Assembly: GCF_000003815.2 (NCBI RefSeq)
Contig: NC_049985.1
Span: forward strand, 16,807,218 to 16,871,217
Direction: 5' to 3'
DNA: 64,000 nt
Source of the DNA: Branchiostoma floridae
Lineage: Eukaryota; Chordata; Leptocardii; Amphioxiformes; Branchiostomatidae
The position numbers and the translations under genes are program-made. The notes beneath the pieces are model-generated. The model made no database searches, was not told the origin of the DNA, and saw only the letters and a list, made by a program, of their open reading frames with translations. Shown here piece by piece: positions 26,398 through 39,233 of this stretch (the first letter of the stretch is position 1; every line of letters begins with the position of its first letter).

Positions 26398-26830
26398 TTA
26401 TGTTAATAATAGGATTGATTTCTCATTGTCAGGGATAGTTGGAAAGTAAGCGTGTATTTTGGATACAGTCATAAATAGTTGGTTTCTTATATCATCATAA
26501 AAAGAACAATTAGAGATAAAATGACTCTCGTCTTCCACCGCATTTGAGGGGCAATATGTACAAATCCTCTCAGACACAGGTAGTTTCATATTCTATTTCC
26601 AGGGGGTGGACACTAATTCTAATCTTACAGGTAGCGGAACGCTGCTCAAGGTCACAAAGTTCGAGATATTTCTCTATGCAATATTCGGGTTTACATTTTC
26701 TGTAAAATCTAAGCTTGCCAGTATCGGCAGACAGATTATGGAAGAAAGTTTGAATATACATATCTGGAAACCTTGTCCTTAATAGATTGCATATATGTTG
26801 AGGATCATAGTTTGTGCTATCAGCATACAA
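26398..26830 (-). mobile_element. Non-LTR retrotransposon 3' fragment
   Basis: Two overlapping minus frames join across a frameshift near 26580. The second holds ERICTYCPSNAVEDESHF followed by NCSFYDDIRNQLF, a Cys/His knuckle typical of the C-terminus of LINE reverse transcriptase polyproteins. 5'-truncated and broken. Confidence 0.6.
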
Positions 26831-27254
26831 TAGGTATGAGTAACCACAGTGGTCGAAGATCTCCTTAACTCGCTATTTCTTGTATAGGTACTCAGTGCAA
26901 TCTATAGCTATTAAAATGTCTTCACTTTTCTCGTAAATGTTCACAATAGAACGGAATATAATTTTGTTGATTCTCACATATGTTACTCAACGTTAGTTGT
27001 AGAATGATTCACGAAATAACATTTAATGTACAATTAAAATGTTACGGCTTAACTAGAAACATACTCTTCAATGGTACCGGTTTTACTTGGTGTTTTAAGA
27101 AATGGAAAGTAAAGAATTAAAGGAATTCTCACTTTGGTTCTTTTGTCACAGGAGTTTTAATGTTTGACCTTTGATTTGGTTTCCAAGCCGAACCAGACCT
27201 TTGAAATGTGCATTCAGGAATATGCCTTCTATTGGAAACTGAAACTGAAGAAAG

Positions 27255-27480
27255 GCAAGGCCACAGCAAGTACATTCTATGGATGACATCAGAGTACGTA
27301 TATCAGCGCATTTATTTTCGCCTGATTGCAGAAAAAAAGAAAAGAAAAAAACAATTAATTTGTTCACCCTCCAGCGATGGTCAACATGCCAAAATGTTGT
27401 GACAATATGTCGCACCATATGTTTAATTATGTTAACACCAGTGTCACTTACTCTGTCATTGTAGTAATAGTCAGAACACG
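27255..27480. repeat. Dispersed repeat, copy 1
   Basis: Shares AAGGC.ACAGCAAGTA, TCTATGGATGACATCAG, TTATTTTCGCCTGATT, GATGGTCAACATG and ACCAGTGTCACTTACT blocks with copies near 39641, 56793, 60553 and 63672. The copies lie between genes or beside them. Limits are approximate. Confidence 0.55.
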
Positions 27481-27597
27481 GGTCGAGGCCTTCTATTGGT
27501 AAATAGGGTCCCTGCGCGCACAAGGGGGTTTCTTTCAGTGTGTGAGCCGACAAGTGGTGCAGAAAAAGTGTTGGACTTTGAAAAAAGTACTGTACTA

Positions 27598-27944
27598 CAG
27601 GGCTCTAGCCAGCATCCGTTTTTCCGTCAATGGACGGAAATTTGCTGCGTGTGACGGAAAAATTTTAAAACCGTCAACTTTGACGGACAAAAATCTGATA
27701 AAAGCTCCTTGGTGGAAGCTACAGGCTGCTTGGGGACGCCGTCCACGGCCATAGAAGCCACACACTGTTTGTTTTGCTATTGTTATGATTGTTGACAATG
27801 TGTGTCGGTGTCCTTTTGCATACGATGATCTCATTAAACCCGTTTTTCAAGGTCCCAGTTCAGTCTCTCTAACTCCTGGAATAGTGTTTTCGCGACAATG
27901 GGAATTGGCTGACGGAAAAAAATGTCGAGCTGGCTAGAGCCCTG
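27598..27944. mobile_element. hAT-like non-autonomous element (MITE), about 347 bp
   Basis: Terminal inverted repeats CAGGGCTCTAGCCAGC (27598-27613) and GCTGGCTAGAGCCCTG (27929-27944), flanked by an 8-bp direct repeat CTGTACTA (27590-27597 and 27945-27952). The CAGGG start and 8-bp duplication are hAT hallmarks. The paralogous site near 39970 (AAGTGCTGTACCATGAAAA) has no insertion. Confidence 0.85.
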
Positions 27945-29076
27945 CTGTACTATGTAAAAAAAGTGTGGCCATATTTATGCAAATAAGTTCATCGTACCAC
28001 ACTTTTTTCATAGTACATGTACCACACTTTCCTCCACTATGGGCTATGAACACAGTAATTAAATTGCTCTGATTGGCTGAGGGTTAGTGGCCATGTCCTA
28101 ACGCAGGCATAAAAGTCTTGATCGCTTCAATTTTTGTCACAAGCTCACAAGCTTTATGGTCTCTAAATTTGAAATTGTTTTCTTTGCCCGCTTTTTTTCG
28201 CGCGCTCGCATTAGATTTATCTGCTTTGCAGTTTTAACAAGATTGGCAATAAAAATTAATATTATTGCCATGACGACGATTGAGGGGAACAACAATACAG
28301 CTCAAATCAGAAATAGACTGGAACTTCCCTGTCGCACTATCCCTGGCACAATATACTAGCTCACCTGTAACATAAACCTACAGCCAGCAGAAATGTACTA
28401 TCCCTGGTACAACACAATGGTCTGCCAGTAACCTAAACCTACAGCTGAGCACTACAGTGTGTAGTGGAAAATTAAAAAAAATAAGGAAGAACCAAATGTT
28501 TCCAGCACTTCCGTCCTTGAATGACTTTCTTGCACCTAACCAACATGGCTGTCCTACTTCGTAATATTCCAGTCCTTGGATAGTATAATAGGCCTTGAAC
28601 AATTATATTTGGCTCTGAATATGATAACCATTTGGATGCCATCATTCAAGATCATGACCTCTATATGAAGTATTTCCTGTCTGCCTGTGGCATATGGCTT
28701 GAACAAGCTCTAGTCTAGAAAAGAAAATGTATCCTTCATAACATAGCATAACAACCAAGACAACGTGATCCATTGTGCAGAGTTTCCCTGTCTACCACTT
28801 AAGTTTCAAAGAACAAATTCCTCCAGGGAGCCAGTGTGACCTACATTCCTCCATTGCATACCAGAGATACATCTGGAACAGATTTTTTTTGGGGGGGGGG
28901 GCTTGCATACCCAGCATACTGCATTCCTGTGGAAAAATTCCTGTGCAATTCCTAGAATTTTTGCAGACTGAATGCAATATATACCACTTGACGACTCCCC
29001 TGAGGCGTCGTCAAAAATAGGTGTGGAACACTTACCTCCTCGATGACACTTTTTGATGACCTAGTTTGACCCAATG

Positions 29077-29132
29077 TGACGTCACAGACTCGCACTACTG
29101 CTCACACCAACAGCGCCAACGCACCCGGAAGT
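29077..29132. promoter_or_regulatory. CRE-like plus ETS-like motifs upstream of gene E
   Basis: TGACGTCA at 29077-29084 and CCGGAAGT at 29125-29132, 138 and 90 bases before the start. They sit in a block (GTGACCTAGTTTGACCC... CACACCAACAGCGCC) conserved before genes F and G. Confidence 0.55.
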
Positions 29133-29221
29133 TAAGATCAGTTCTGCATACCCATGGCAGGGATCGGTTTGGTATAGAAAGTTAATTTTGTGAAGCTCCT
29201 GGTGGTGATAGTAAAGTCATC

Positions 29222-32200
29222 ATGGATAGTTTCCATGTGGTATTTAAGTTCCTAACGTATTTGTGTCTCCACAGCCTACTTCCAGTGACGGAAAGTTACG
29301 GTATGTGTCAGATTTAATTGTTTATCACAAGACCCGAAACTGTGAGACTATTAGCTACATAGACAGTCGTAGGATTTGAAGTTAATAGTGACTGAAAATT
29401 ACGAAATAATGTATTTTTAACATTTCTAATGCGTTTGTCTATCATTTAGAACTTTAGATGTCCGTATTTATGTACAGTATCATGAGTTTTATCGCACTAC
29501 ACGTCGTGAAGTCACAAAATATTTCAGCTCGCCGATTAACATCCATTGGCATAATACCGTCGGTTTACTGCACTTTCTCAAGCAATGCTAAATTGGCCGC
29601 TGAAATGATCAACGCATCATTTTCTCCAGTTACATGTTGCTGTTACAGCTTACCTTTGCCACTTCTTCTGTGTAAATTATTTTGTCTCTCTGGTCCTGCT
29701 AAAAACATAATATCGTAATTGGAACACACCGCGGAATTGCACGGAGAACGGGCGCGTGGTTGGAAGGGAGTGCACTATACCGGTCGAACGAAACACGGCA
29801 CAATTAACTGCCGCTATGTACCTTTATTCATCCTCTGTTGTTCCTATCTTTCCTGTTAGTAGTTGCACAAAACAAAAATCTGCATGAGCATACAAAAAGT
29901 CATGAGAAAATGGGCGTATACTGACAAGAATGTTCATTTAATTTTGGTCCGTCACAACCGCTATGACGTAAAACTTTACTGCTGGTCGTAGCATTAAAAA
30001 TGGCGGCAAAATGGCGGCGTACGTTCAATTTGACCCATTCAGCCGTAGATCCGGGCGATAATGCAACGGTTCCTCACACTTTTACACGAGTTGTAGGTCA
30101 CCAAAAGAAATTCAAGATTGCTGTTGAATCATGCTCGTCTTGTGCCGTGAGCACATGTGATTATTATCTACAAATCTGGCGATGAACGTGACAGTGTGTT
30201 TGTCCCACGACGAGCTCGTCTGCCCCGAAAATGACCTGAAAACTTTTGGCCTTGTTGTCTTCGAATGCATTGTTATCGATGCTTTGTAAATTATGTATTG
30301 GACACCTAGATGTCTGAAGTGTGCATACCTCAGAAATAACTATTGTTGCATGTGTAGATCTCTTTAATTCCACTATTTTTAATCGACCGGTATAAGGCTT
30401 ATGACCGGTATTATGCCAATGCATGTTACTTCCTTGAAGCAGTTCCTTGATATTGTAGGAAATGTGTTGCTGACTGAGATATTGATTTTGCATTAATTTC
30501 CCAGATACCGTGGGCTGTTCTACTGACGCCAGGGGCTTCAACTACGATTCCTTCACGTATGACACATATACAATTTCAAAATTGTTAATTAGAAAATATA
30601 TTTCGTCTTTATTGAAAAAGTTACGCTTTACCATATTTTAAACAGCTCCTTCTACTTCAATTGTCAAGCTATTAGACTGCATATTTCCATTCTACAGCGT
30701 CGCTTGTCCTGCCAGATGTACTACGGCAAGCAAACTTGTCTGGGGGACTGGCGTCTATACAGACGTGAGTACTGCTTTCAATGTCTACACACAGCAGATG
30801 TCTACACGCCACGTTTTGTAAATAAGATACAAACGATTGCTGAATGTGAAGTGCGCATAAAAGTCCACTTTAGGGAGGAGTGGGTTCTAAAATAGATGTT
30901 TTTTTTTGTTAACAGGATTCAGGTATCTGTCGTGCTGCTATCCATGACGGGAGAATCACGGATGACGGGGGACAGGTGACTGTGTACAGGTGGCCTGGGC
31001 AGGACTCGTACCAGGGATCCACTCAGAACGGCATTGAAACAATTGAGTAAGTGACACAATAGGTTCTGTCACATATAATTCATGATATATCTATTAAAGA
31101 TTTTAATGTCTTTTGATTAACAATCAAAAGTGTACCTTTTGTATCGACAATGAACACCCAAAATGTGTCCTTTTTTCAGCTGGGGAAGTTGGGGCGGTTC
31201 CTTCGCGTTCACACGAGGTACTTTATCTACGTCCTACAGCAGCGCTCTGTTTATATATCAAATATGTCTAATTCTATGTACGTAGCAGTTCCTCGATGAT
31301 CATGAAATGTGTTGCTGACCGACAGATTATCCATTAATTCCCAGATACCGTGAGCTGCTATACTGACTCTACTAGCTTCAACGACGACACTTTCAGGTAA
31401 GGTACAAGTATGATTCACTTTAAAAAGACTATGTAATAGAGCAAACATGAAACGAGGGCTATACGTTTGGTAAATAGGGTCGCTCCAACCACAAGGGGGT
31501 TTCTGTTAACACCCAAGGCGACGCCATAAGGTGTTTTAATACTTTATGGAAATGCTAAACTTTCTTTCCAACACGAATTAATATAGGGACTTACCCTAAA
31601 TTTTCGGTCAACTCCGTCGACCTTGTTCACAGAATGACCCTATCTCCAGCAGTGACGTCAGGAACACGCCACTTTTGCAGGAGGGGGTCATACGTATCAG
31701 AGAGTCTGTGCCGCCCCCCGTCTCTGTTGAGTGTGGGCCGGTGGGCTCTAATGTACACTGCCTCCTTCACTCCTCGCGCGAAGAAATCTTGTTCTGAGTC
31801 TAAGATTTTGACTTTGTCCAACGAAATGGAATGTCCCGGAGACTCTATATGTAAATGTTGCGCCACCTCAGACGATTTGACAGAGCTAGGACGCCGATGT
31901 TCGAGGAACCTAGTTTTCAGTGCACGTTCCGTCTCACCAATGCACGTTTCCTTACAAGGGCCTTTGTTAGTTTTCCCTTGACACGTGATGTGGTACACCA
32001 CCCCACACCTACTTTCTTTGGGAGTTTTGTCCTTGGGTGCCACTAGGAACTTCTTGAGCGTACGTGTCGGCTTAAAACAGGTCTTAATCCCGTATTTGTT
32101 GAAGACCCTCCTAAGGGCTTCCGAGGTTCCTTTCAAATAGGGCAAAACGACAAGACCTCTGTTTGTTTTGGAAGAAGACCGGTTTTGGGTGGTGTTATTT

Positions 32201-35200
32201 TGAGGTTCTGATCTTGGTGTAGTAGCCTTCTTAATCGCCCAGTCTGGGTAGCCGCACACTTTCAATGCCTTAATCACGTGGTCTTTCTCTCTTTGTTTAT
32301 CCCGCTGGTCTGTGATTATAGGCTCTATGGAACAGGGTGCGGATCACCCCTAACTTATGGTCTAGAGGATGGTTCGACTTAAAGTTTAAAACTCTCTCTG
32401 ATACGTATGACCCCCTCCTGCAAAAGTGGCGTGTTCCTGACGTCACTGCTGGAGATAGGGTCATTCTGTGAACAAGGTCGACGGAGTTGACCGAAAATTT
32501 AGGGTAAGTCCCTATATTAATTCGTGTTGGAAAGAAAGTTTAGCATTTCCATAATGTATTCTACCAACACAGATGAACTTTCATGCTAAGTGTTTTAATA
32601 CTGTCTAATCCTCTGGGCGATTAGCTTGCACAGTATGAGCCGACCAGTGGTGAAGAAAAAAGTGTGGTACTATGAAAAATGTGTGGTTCTATCTGATGCA
32701 AATGACTTACCACACTTTTCTGCACTATGGGGATATAAACACAGTAATTGAAGGGCTCTGAGTGGTAATGGCCATGTTCTAAGTCGTCTTTGTTAAAACG
32801 TTTTGAAGAGTTAAACATTTTCCATTTTTTTAACATTTCATTTGTAAAGCTACCTGACTGTTGGATATGTATAAATGTATATTTTATTCAAATTTACAGC
32901 GTATTCATGTATATTTTTCAAATTTACAGCGTCAATTGTCCTGCTATGTGTTCTGAATACCAACAGTACAGTGCACGTGTCTGGGGGAGTGGAGTCTACA
33001 GGGGTGTGAGTACAGCTAGAAGTTATAATGTTTTTGCACAATAATGCTTGGTGTATATCACATAGGAGTCCATTCGGGTAGGAAGGGTGCTAACATAGAT
33101 GATATCCTCTGTCAGGACTCGAGTATCTGTCGTGCTGCTATCCATGACGGGAGAATCACGGATGACGGGGGACAGGTGACTGTGTACAGGTGGCCTGGAC
33201 AGGACTCGTACCAAGGATCCGAGCGAAACGGCATTCAAACGTTTGAGTAAGTGATACAGAATGGTCTTTCAACGTATGCAACGGATACACGTGGTCTTAT
33301 TACGAGTTAACTCATCTAATTCATAATACATATTCTGAGACATCCCTCACTCTTTTTCAGTTACTCCAATTACTACAGTTCCTTCGCCTTCACCCGAGGT
33401 AAGTCGTAGGACAGTTTGCTTTGTCTTTCTCATTTCATCTGTGCCATCAGAAAGGACTTTGGAACACAGGGTGTAAAACGGAGAGGGCAAAATTTCATTT
33501 GACATCAACTAATCTGTCAATATTTTTTTTAAACTTGATGTACTTTTATGTATGTCATCATGAGAAATATTCAGTTATCTGTTTATTTCTAGTTTGCCGT
33601 GACGCACTTGGAATGGAGAATGGGACTATAGAAGACGGAGACATCACAGCTTCGTCTTACGGACAGTCATGGCCACCTTCGGCTGCACGGCTGGACGGAG
33701 ACGGTGCCTGGCGTCCAATAGTGTTTCTTGGATCGTGGATACAGGTGGATTTGAGAAAACGGACGACAGTCAGCGGTGTGATTACTCAAGGTTACAATGG
33801 GAGCCTGACTGATTCTTGGGTAACACAATACCAAGTGCGGTATCTAAACCACGATGGGGTCTGGGCAGTCGTCACGTCACCAACAGGAAATGCGACGGTA
33901 CGTGTAGCTCACTTACATCGTGTTGTTCATGTCTTTTATTCCATGCTTTAAACTGTGTTAAGATTCGCTTTGAATAGAACTGATATATGGTATGATGATA
34001 GCTATTATGTATAACGAATAGTAATGTCTTTATTTTTCTGTCCATTTTTTTTTTTCAAAATCAATAGCCTTCGTTGATTTAGGATCGAATTAGAAAGGGG
34101 AGACGATAAGATAGCATTTAAACCGCATGTCGCATATGAACAACTAGATAGGATATAGGCATGGGTAGCATAGCGTCGTCATGACCAAGGATTTTGAAAT
34201 TGAAATTTTGAAATTTTGATTTAATGTTTGCTACGTCTCTTGATTTATGAAACTGTCTGTTTCTTTCATTTTAGACTTTTTCGGGAAACACAAGTCCAAA
34301 TGGCCGAAAGACCAACATGTTTTACAGGCCCATTGTCACACAAATGATTAGACTGTACCCTACAAGTTGGCAGGGAGGGCCCGGTCTTCGGATGGAACTC
34401 CTTGGTTGTGACTTTATCGGTGAGAAAAGACATTAAAATGACATTTGTGACATCATTTGTTGTCGTTTGCTCTACCAAAGCTAGTTAAGTTGCAGCCTGT
34501 TCAATATGAACATTATTGACTTTCTTTCAGCATCTACTACACAGTCATCAGCTGCCATAAGGACGACAACTACTACCCAGTCGACAACTGTTATAAAGAC
34601 GAAGTCTATTACTTCGATAAGGACAATTGCAACATATAACGTTACCTCCCCTCAACCCGTTGGGCTCTTCTCATCTGTAACATCATCAAAAGCAGGTAAG
34701 ATTGATTTGGTAAATTTAACTTTATTCACGAAGCATCCAAAATCACATTGTAGGGTCTTGAATCACATTATACATATACAGGACTATAAGTGTTTTTCAC
34801 CCGGTTTATTGGTTACAAAACGCGTCACGCTTCACTACATTGTCAGATCGCTACAGTTCGTTTCGCTCCATGGAAAACTTCTTTCCACTACATTTGAGTA
34901 TTATTTCTCTAAATAGCATTAAAAACCGTTTTCCCACAGACGTGAATTTAGCTTTGTTTGTTTGTGGGTAAACTATATAAAACTAGAGTTCGGGGACCTC
35001 ATACCTCCATGAAATATTTATTGCTTTTTTGTGGATGGTATGTATGTTTATAGTCGGTTGTATTTGAGAGTAATGGTTATAAATGTTATGGGAAAGTAGT
35101 GGTGTATTTATTTAATGACACAGAGGATGTCCATCTGATTAGTAATTATTAAAATGTGACACTTAATTGTGTCATGTGCGTTTAAGAGGTCGACGGCATA

Positions 35201-38200
35201 TGGTAGCGTGGTGTTCCTTAAGCTTGATGTTTGGCATTTAAACTGTCTAAGGTTGTCAGCATTATTGAGGTTCGACTATGTGCCTCAGAGCGGTGTGGTG
35301 GGAGGAAGTTGGGAAACTCAGAAAGAAGAATTTCGAAGGGATGTGGCCAACTTTAGTCAGATGGTGATTTGATTTTCCACCAATATGTCATAACATCAGC
35401 TGTTCACACGGTACAAAAATGAGATGCACACTTTCCTCTGATAGCCCTACATCAACTGTAAGATGAACACTTGGCGCCAACCCCGTCTGCTAAAAAACAA
35501 GTACCATTGGCTACGAAAGAGACAACTAACAACTGTCCCTTATCGTAACTAAATCAGAACATCTGTATCGCCCATAAAACTTCTGACACCCAACCCATCT
35601 AAGATGAGAGGACCTAATGGCATTTTAATCACCATGTCCCTCAAATCAGCAGTACAGTATGTGAGACATCCATACCTGTTAAGTAGTCTGTGTAACACAA
35701 ACTCCGCTGTCCAGGGCTGTAACTGGCCCCTCCGGCGGATGTTGGGCGGGCTGCTATAAGCGAGATTTAATCAGGCTAACCTGTTAAGCATTACCGTTAA
35801 ATGTACCTCAACTTCTTACAATTATACTTACGCTTCACATCTCCATGATATTCTAAGCAGACATAAATAAAACCAATTATCATATTCAAAAAACTCGGGG
35901 TTCCCCAAACAGCTGCCATACAAATCACCTCACTATCTGCTTGGAGCTAAGCCCATTAACAAACACTTAAAGCACGATGCCTGTTCCAATATATCGCAGA
36001 TATAGGGGGGATTTCTGATATTATTACATCAATTATAACGACAGATACGGCGCCCAAAATCACATCGATTCGAGCTTTCATCACAGCCCACCAACACAAC
36101 AAGTATGAAACCAATCCATCCAGCCGTTCTTGAGTAATCTTGTACACAGACAGAGACACATAACAGAAAATATAACCTCCATGACATTTCATGGAGGTAA
36201 CTACTGTGCCAACTGTTACAAATATTTCAAACAGTTCTAAGCAGACATAAATAAAACTACTGGGGGTTCCCCAAACAGCTGTCACCTCTCTATCTGCTTG
36301 CAGCTAAGCCCATTAACAAACACATACAGCACGATGCCTGTACCAATATATCTCAAATATAGGGGTGATTTCTGATATTATTACATCGATTATAACGACA
36401 GATACGGCTCCCAAGATCTCATCGATTCGAGCTTTCATCACACCCCACCAACACAACAAGTATGAAACCAATCCATCCAGCCGTTCTTGAGTAATCATCT
36501 ACACAGACAGAGACACATAACAGAAAATATAACCTCCATGCCATTCCATGACATTTCATGGAGGTAACTAATTGACAAGCATTTACAGCAATCCTTGATG
36601 GGGAACACGGAGAGCGAAAAGACTCACTTAGTGTCGGTGAGTGTAAAGCAATGCCATACATGTGTGTGTTTGTATCCAAGTACTGTAGATACATTGAACA
36701 AGAAATTGGTAGTGTAGCCCGTGTGGTTTATTGCAATGTAAATCCTAACAACTATATCCATGATTTTTCAATCCCTAATGTATAACACACTGACGAAGGT
36801 CATCTATGTATACAGGAGCCATAGTTGGTATATCTGCTGGTGCAGCAGTGGTACTGATCGCCCTGTTAGTGTTCGTGATTATCTTCATCAGGAAAAGGTA
36901 TGTGCTTCAATCGGACATCCATGCATTGTCACTTCAAGTAAACTATTCAACTACTTTTATTTGTTGCTATATCAGAGACGCCAGGGCTTGTTTCTATCTC
37001 GTTTTGCAGATGATATTATCTAGATAATTAGTACATCAGCAAGATAAGTACTGAAGACATCTACTTGTTGGAAACGTACTTTTTTTATTCCAAATGATGT
37101 TGTAACATACCACAGTGAAGTTTATTGTGTTCATTATTGAATTATGACGTGTGATACGATACAGGCGACTATCCAGAGATACCAGCCAAAATCAATCTCA
37201 TCACGATGGAGAGATGACCAACAATTACCCCGAAGGTAGGAAACAAATCGTCATTAAAGAACATGTCGAGAAAAATTACAGGTTATTTGGAGCTGATGTG
37301 CATGTACGGTGAATACACAGGCGCCCCAAAGTGTATGGTTACATTCTAGACGAAGTAAATGCTTTGTATGTAGTACATGCTGAATATTTGTTTCTGTGGC
37401 AGTGCGTACGATGGCCCAGAAGTACAAAGTTATTTTCGACTCCTTTGTTTTTTCCTTTTCTGTGTAAATTCTATTTTCCATGGGTATCTTAATTTTGGGT
37501 TGGGTGTGTTAGGTGTGTCGCAATGCACACATTAAATGAAAATAGTCACAGAAAATCAAAATGAAAAAAAAAATCAAGTAAAAAAAGGTCAAAAATATTT
37601 TGTACTTCTGTGCCACCGTACAGAGACACTGCATCTTTTAACGATGTTCTCTTTCCGAAGGAGGTTCCGTTGGACCTTATATCGACGATGATGGCGAGTA
37701 TGTGGACACCCTACGTCCCGCGGTAACCACACCACAGCCAGTTGATGACGTCGACTACCTGAACACCGTAACCCCATCAGCGCCACCTGGAGGACATTAC
37801 CAGGAACTGCAGCCTTCTGTGTATCAAAGCCTTCAACAGCCTGGTAATGACGTAGGCTACATGGAAACCCCCCTGAACACCGTATCCTCTTCAACCCCAC
37901 CCGGCGGACAATATCTGGAACTGCAGTCTTCTGTATATCAAAATCTTCCACAGCCTGGTGATGACGTCAACTACATAGAAACCCCACTGGACACCGTATC
38001 CTCTTCAACCCCACCTGGCGGACACTATCAGGAATTGCAGCCTCCCGTATATCAAAACCTTCAACAGCCTGGTTTTGACGTCAACTACATGAAAACCCCC
38101 AGAGACACCGTAACCCCATCAACGCCACCTGGCGGACATTATAAGGAACTGCAGCCTTCTGTGTGTCAAAGCCTTCAACAGCCTGGTAATGACGTCGACG

Positions 38201-38301
38201 ACATGGAAGTCGCCCTGGACACCGTAACCCCATCAACGCCACCTGGTGGACATTATCAGGAACTGCAGCCTTCAGTATATCAAAGCCTTCAGAAATATTG
38301 A
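29222..38301 (+). CDS. Gene E: 2x LCCL + F5/8C type I receptor with five-fold repeated ITIM-like tail, 16 exons
   Basis: Exons 29222-29300, 30505-30556, 30698-30764, 30916-31046, 31180-31217, 31345-31396, 32930-33005, 33116-33246, 33361-33398, 33593-33897, 34275-34419, 34531-34695, 36589-36636, 36816-36897, 37165-37235, 37661-38301; 706 residues, all phases consistent. Signal peptide MDSFHVVFKFLTYLCL; LCCL-1 27-122; LCCL-2 123-221; F5/8C 222-371; Ser/Thr stalk 372-442 (N-glycosylation and O-glycosylation likely); TM 443-468 (GAIVGISAGAAVVLIALLVF); tail 470-706. The last exon contains five 38-residue units with GHYQELQPSVYQSL. SVYQ[SN]L in units 1, 2 and 5 fits the ITIM consensus; unit 3 has PVYQNL and unit 4 has SVCQSL with the tyrosine lost. 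Introns carry a nested Penelope-like fragment and a 1.6-kb repeat. Likely a plasma-membrane receptor; ligand unknown. Confidence 0.88.
31467..32780. repeat. Older dispersed repeat split by the Penelope-like element
   Basis: GGTAAATAGGGTCGCTCCAA..ACAAGGGGGTTTCT (left) and GAGCCGACCAGTGGTGAAGA, AGTGTGG, CTGCACTATGGGGATATAAA (right) match uninterrupted copies near 27498-28110 and 39869-40115. Confidence 0.6.
31545..32553 (-). mobile_element. Penelope-like element fragment with inverted terminal copies
   Basis: A minus-strand frame (32277 or further upstream, to 31627) encodes a GIY-YIG nuclease-like end: CGVVYHITC, then CIGETERALKTRFLEHRR, then HLHIESPGHS. That is the C-terminus of Penelope-like reverse transcriptases; the RT part is missing. 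Bases 31545-31704 and 32395-32553 are inverted copies, as in the pseudo-LTRs of this group. GTGTTTTAATACT flanks both sides (31531-31543, 32590-32602), a possible target duplication. It lies in intron 6 of gene E, inside an older repeat. Confidence 0.8.
34983..36570. mobile_element. About 1.6-kb element with CCTCCATGAAAT ends and internal duplication
   Basis: Left end ACTAGAGTTCGGGGACCTCA then ACCTCCATGAAAT; right end ATTTCATGGAGGTAACTA. Bases about 35855-36198 and 36236-36566 are near-copies in tandem (both with GGGGTTCCCCAAACAGCTG and AATCCATCCAGCCGTTCTTG). The same element in the opposite orientation is at 53307-54369. No intact coding sequence. It occupies intron 12 of gene E. Confidence 0.6.
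37754..38298 (+). repeat. Coding 114-bp tandem repeat, five units (gene E tail)
   Basis: The codons for GGxxY recur at 37792, 37906, 38020, 38134 and 38248, an exact 114-base period with no frame loss. Each unit has a YxxL pair and, between units, a DVxY motif. Confidence 0.95.
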
Positions 38302-39233
38302 AGTTGGGATCCAATTTTGTACCAACCAGCGAGGCAAATTCAGACGTAATACTATGTAAACCTGGGGGCTGTACGAACCCATTTTTCTTGAAATATGTTC
38401 TTTGATACCATATCCATGATATTCGAAGAACTAAAACAAGTTTCATTTCTGATCGGTTTATCGTTTATGTTTATTATTTTTACGGGGTTTAGGTGACAGG
38501 ATCGGTTAGTGTTTAGAGCCCATCAGTACACTGTACACAGTTATAAAACTTGTTAATTTATAAAATCATGCCCGAAGGCTAAATTGCTTAGTCCCAATAA
38601 CTAAGAGAACTAGATAGTGCGATACATAAAAACTAGTGTCTAATCAACTATATGATACAATGTATACTATATTGTCGGGTTTGAATTCTTCTTTGAAGGC
38701 AATATAGTTAATCAACTGTCCCACGTTCTGTATGATGATGGGATTTTGTGCTTTTAGTAGAAATATAGTCTTTTGATGATCTCTCAGGTGGTAATAGCTT
38801 GGTGAAATTGTGACAACTGTTTGAAATAATTTGTTTCTTTCGGATTAGGGGTACACTGACTGATAAAATCTATAAAATGTAAAATAACTAATGATTTTCA
38901 TAGTTTTGATCGATGCTGTTCTTGATCAAATGGGAATAGAATATTTGTTGACAAGAAGCGAAACCGGTAGAACGTTCACAATAGAACATAATTTGGATAG
39001 TTTTGTACAGATGCCTTTGAAACTGCGATATATTCTGCAATATATACATTAGTATTCCTTGTATATGTACTTAGTGCAATGTGTAGCTAGTAAGATTTCT
39101 TTACTTACTATAGAACGGAATATAATTTGGTTGACTTGCACAGATGTTACTTAATGTTGTAGAATAATTCACGAAACAACATTTAATGTACCATCAAAAT
39201 GTTACGGCTTAACTACTAACATACTCTTCAATG

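Larger units (their letters stand above)
24550..29221. other. Intergenic DNA between genes D and E, partly a segmental duplicate
   Basis: From about 25715 onward this region is a diverged copy of 38250-40500 (the gap between E and F). It contains a tail-exon relic, a LINE fragment, a hAT-like MITE, poly-C (25246-25262), a dispersed repeat near 27250 and the gene E promoter. No intact gene seen. Confidence 0.65.

Noticed and set aside
37660-38301. Regular 114-base repeats as a CRISPR-like array
   Set aside because: The repeats are contiguous, coding and in frame, with no spacers, in eukaryotic DNA.
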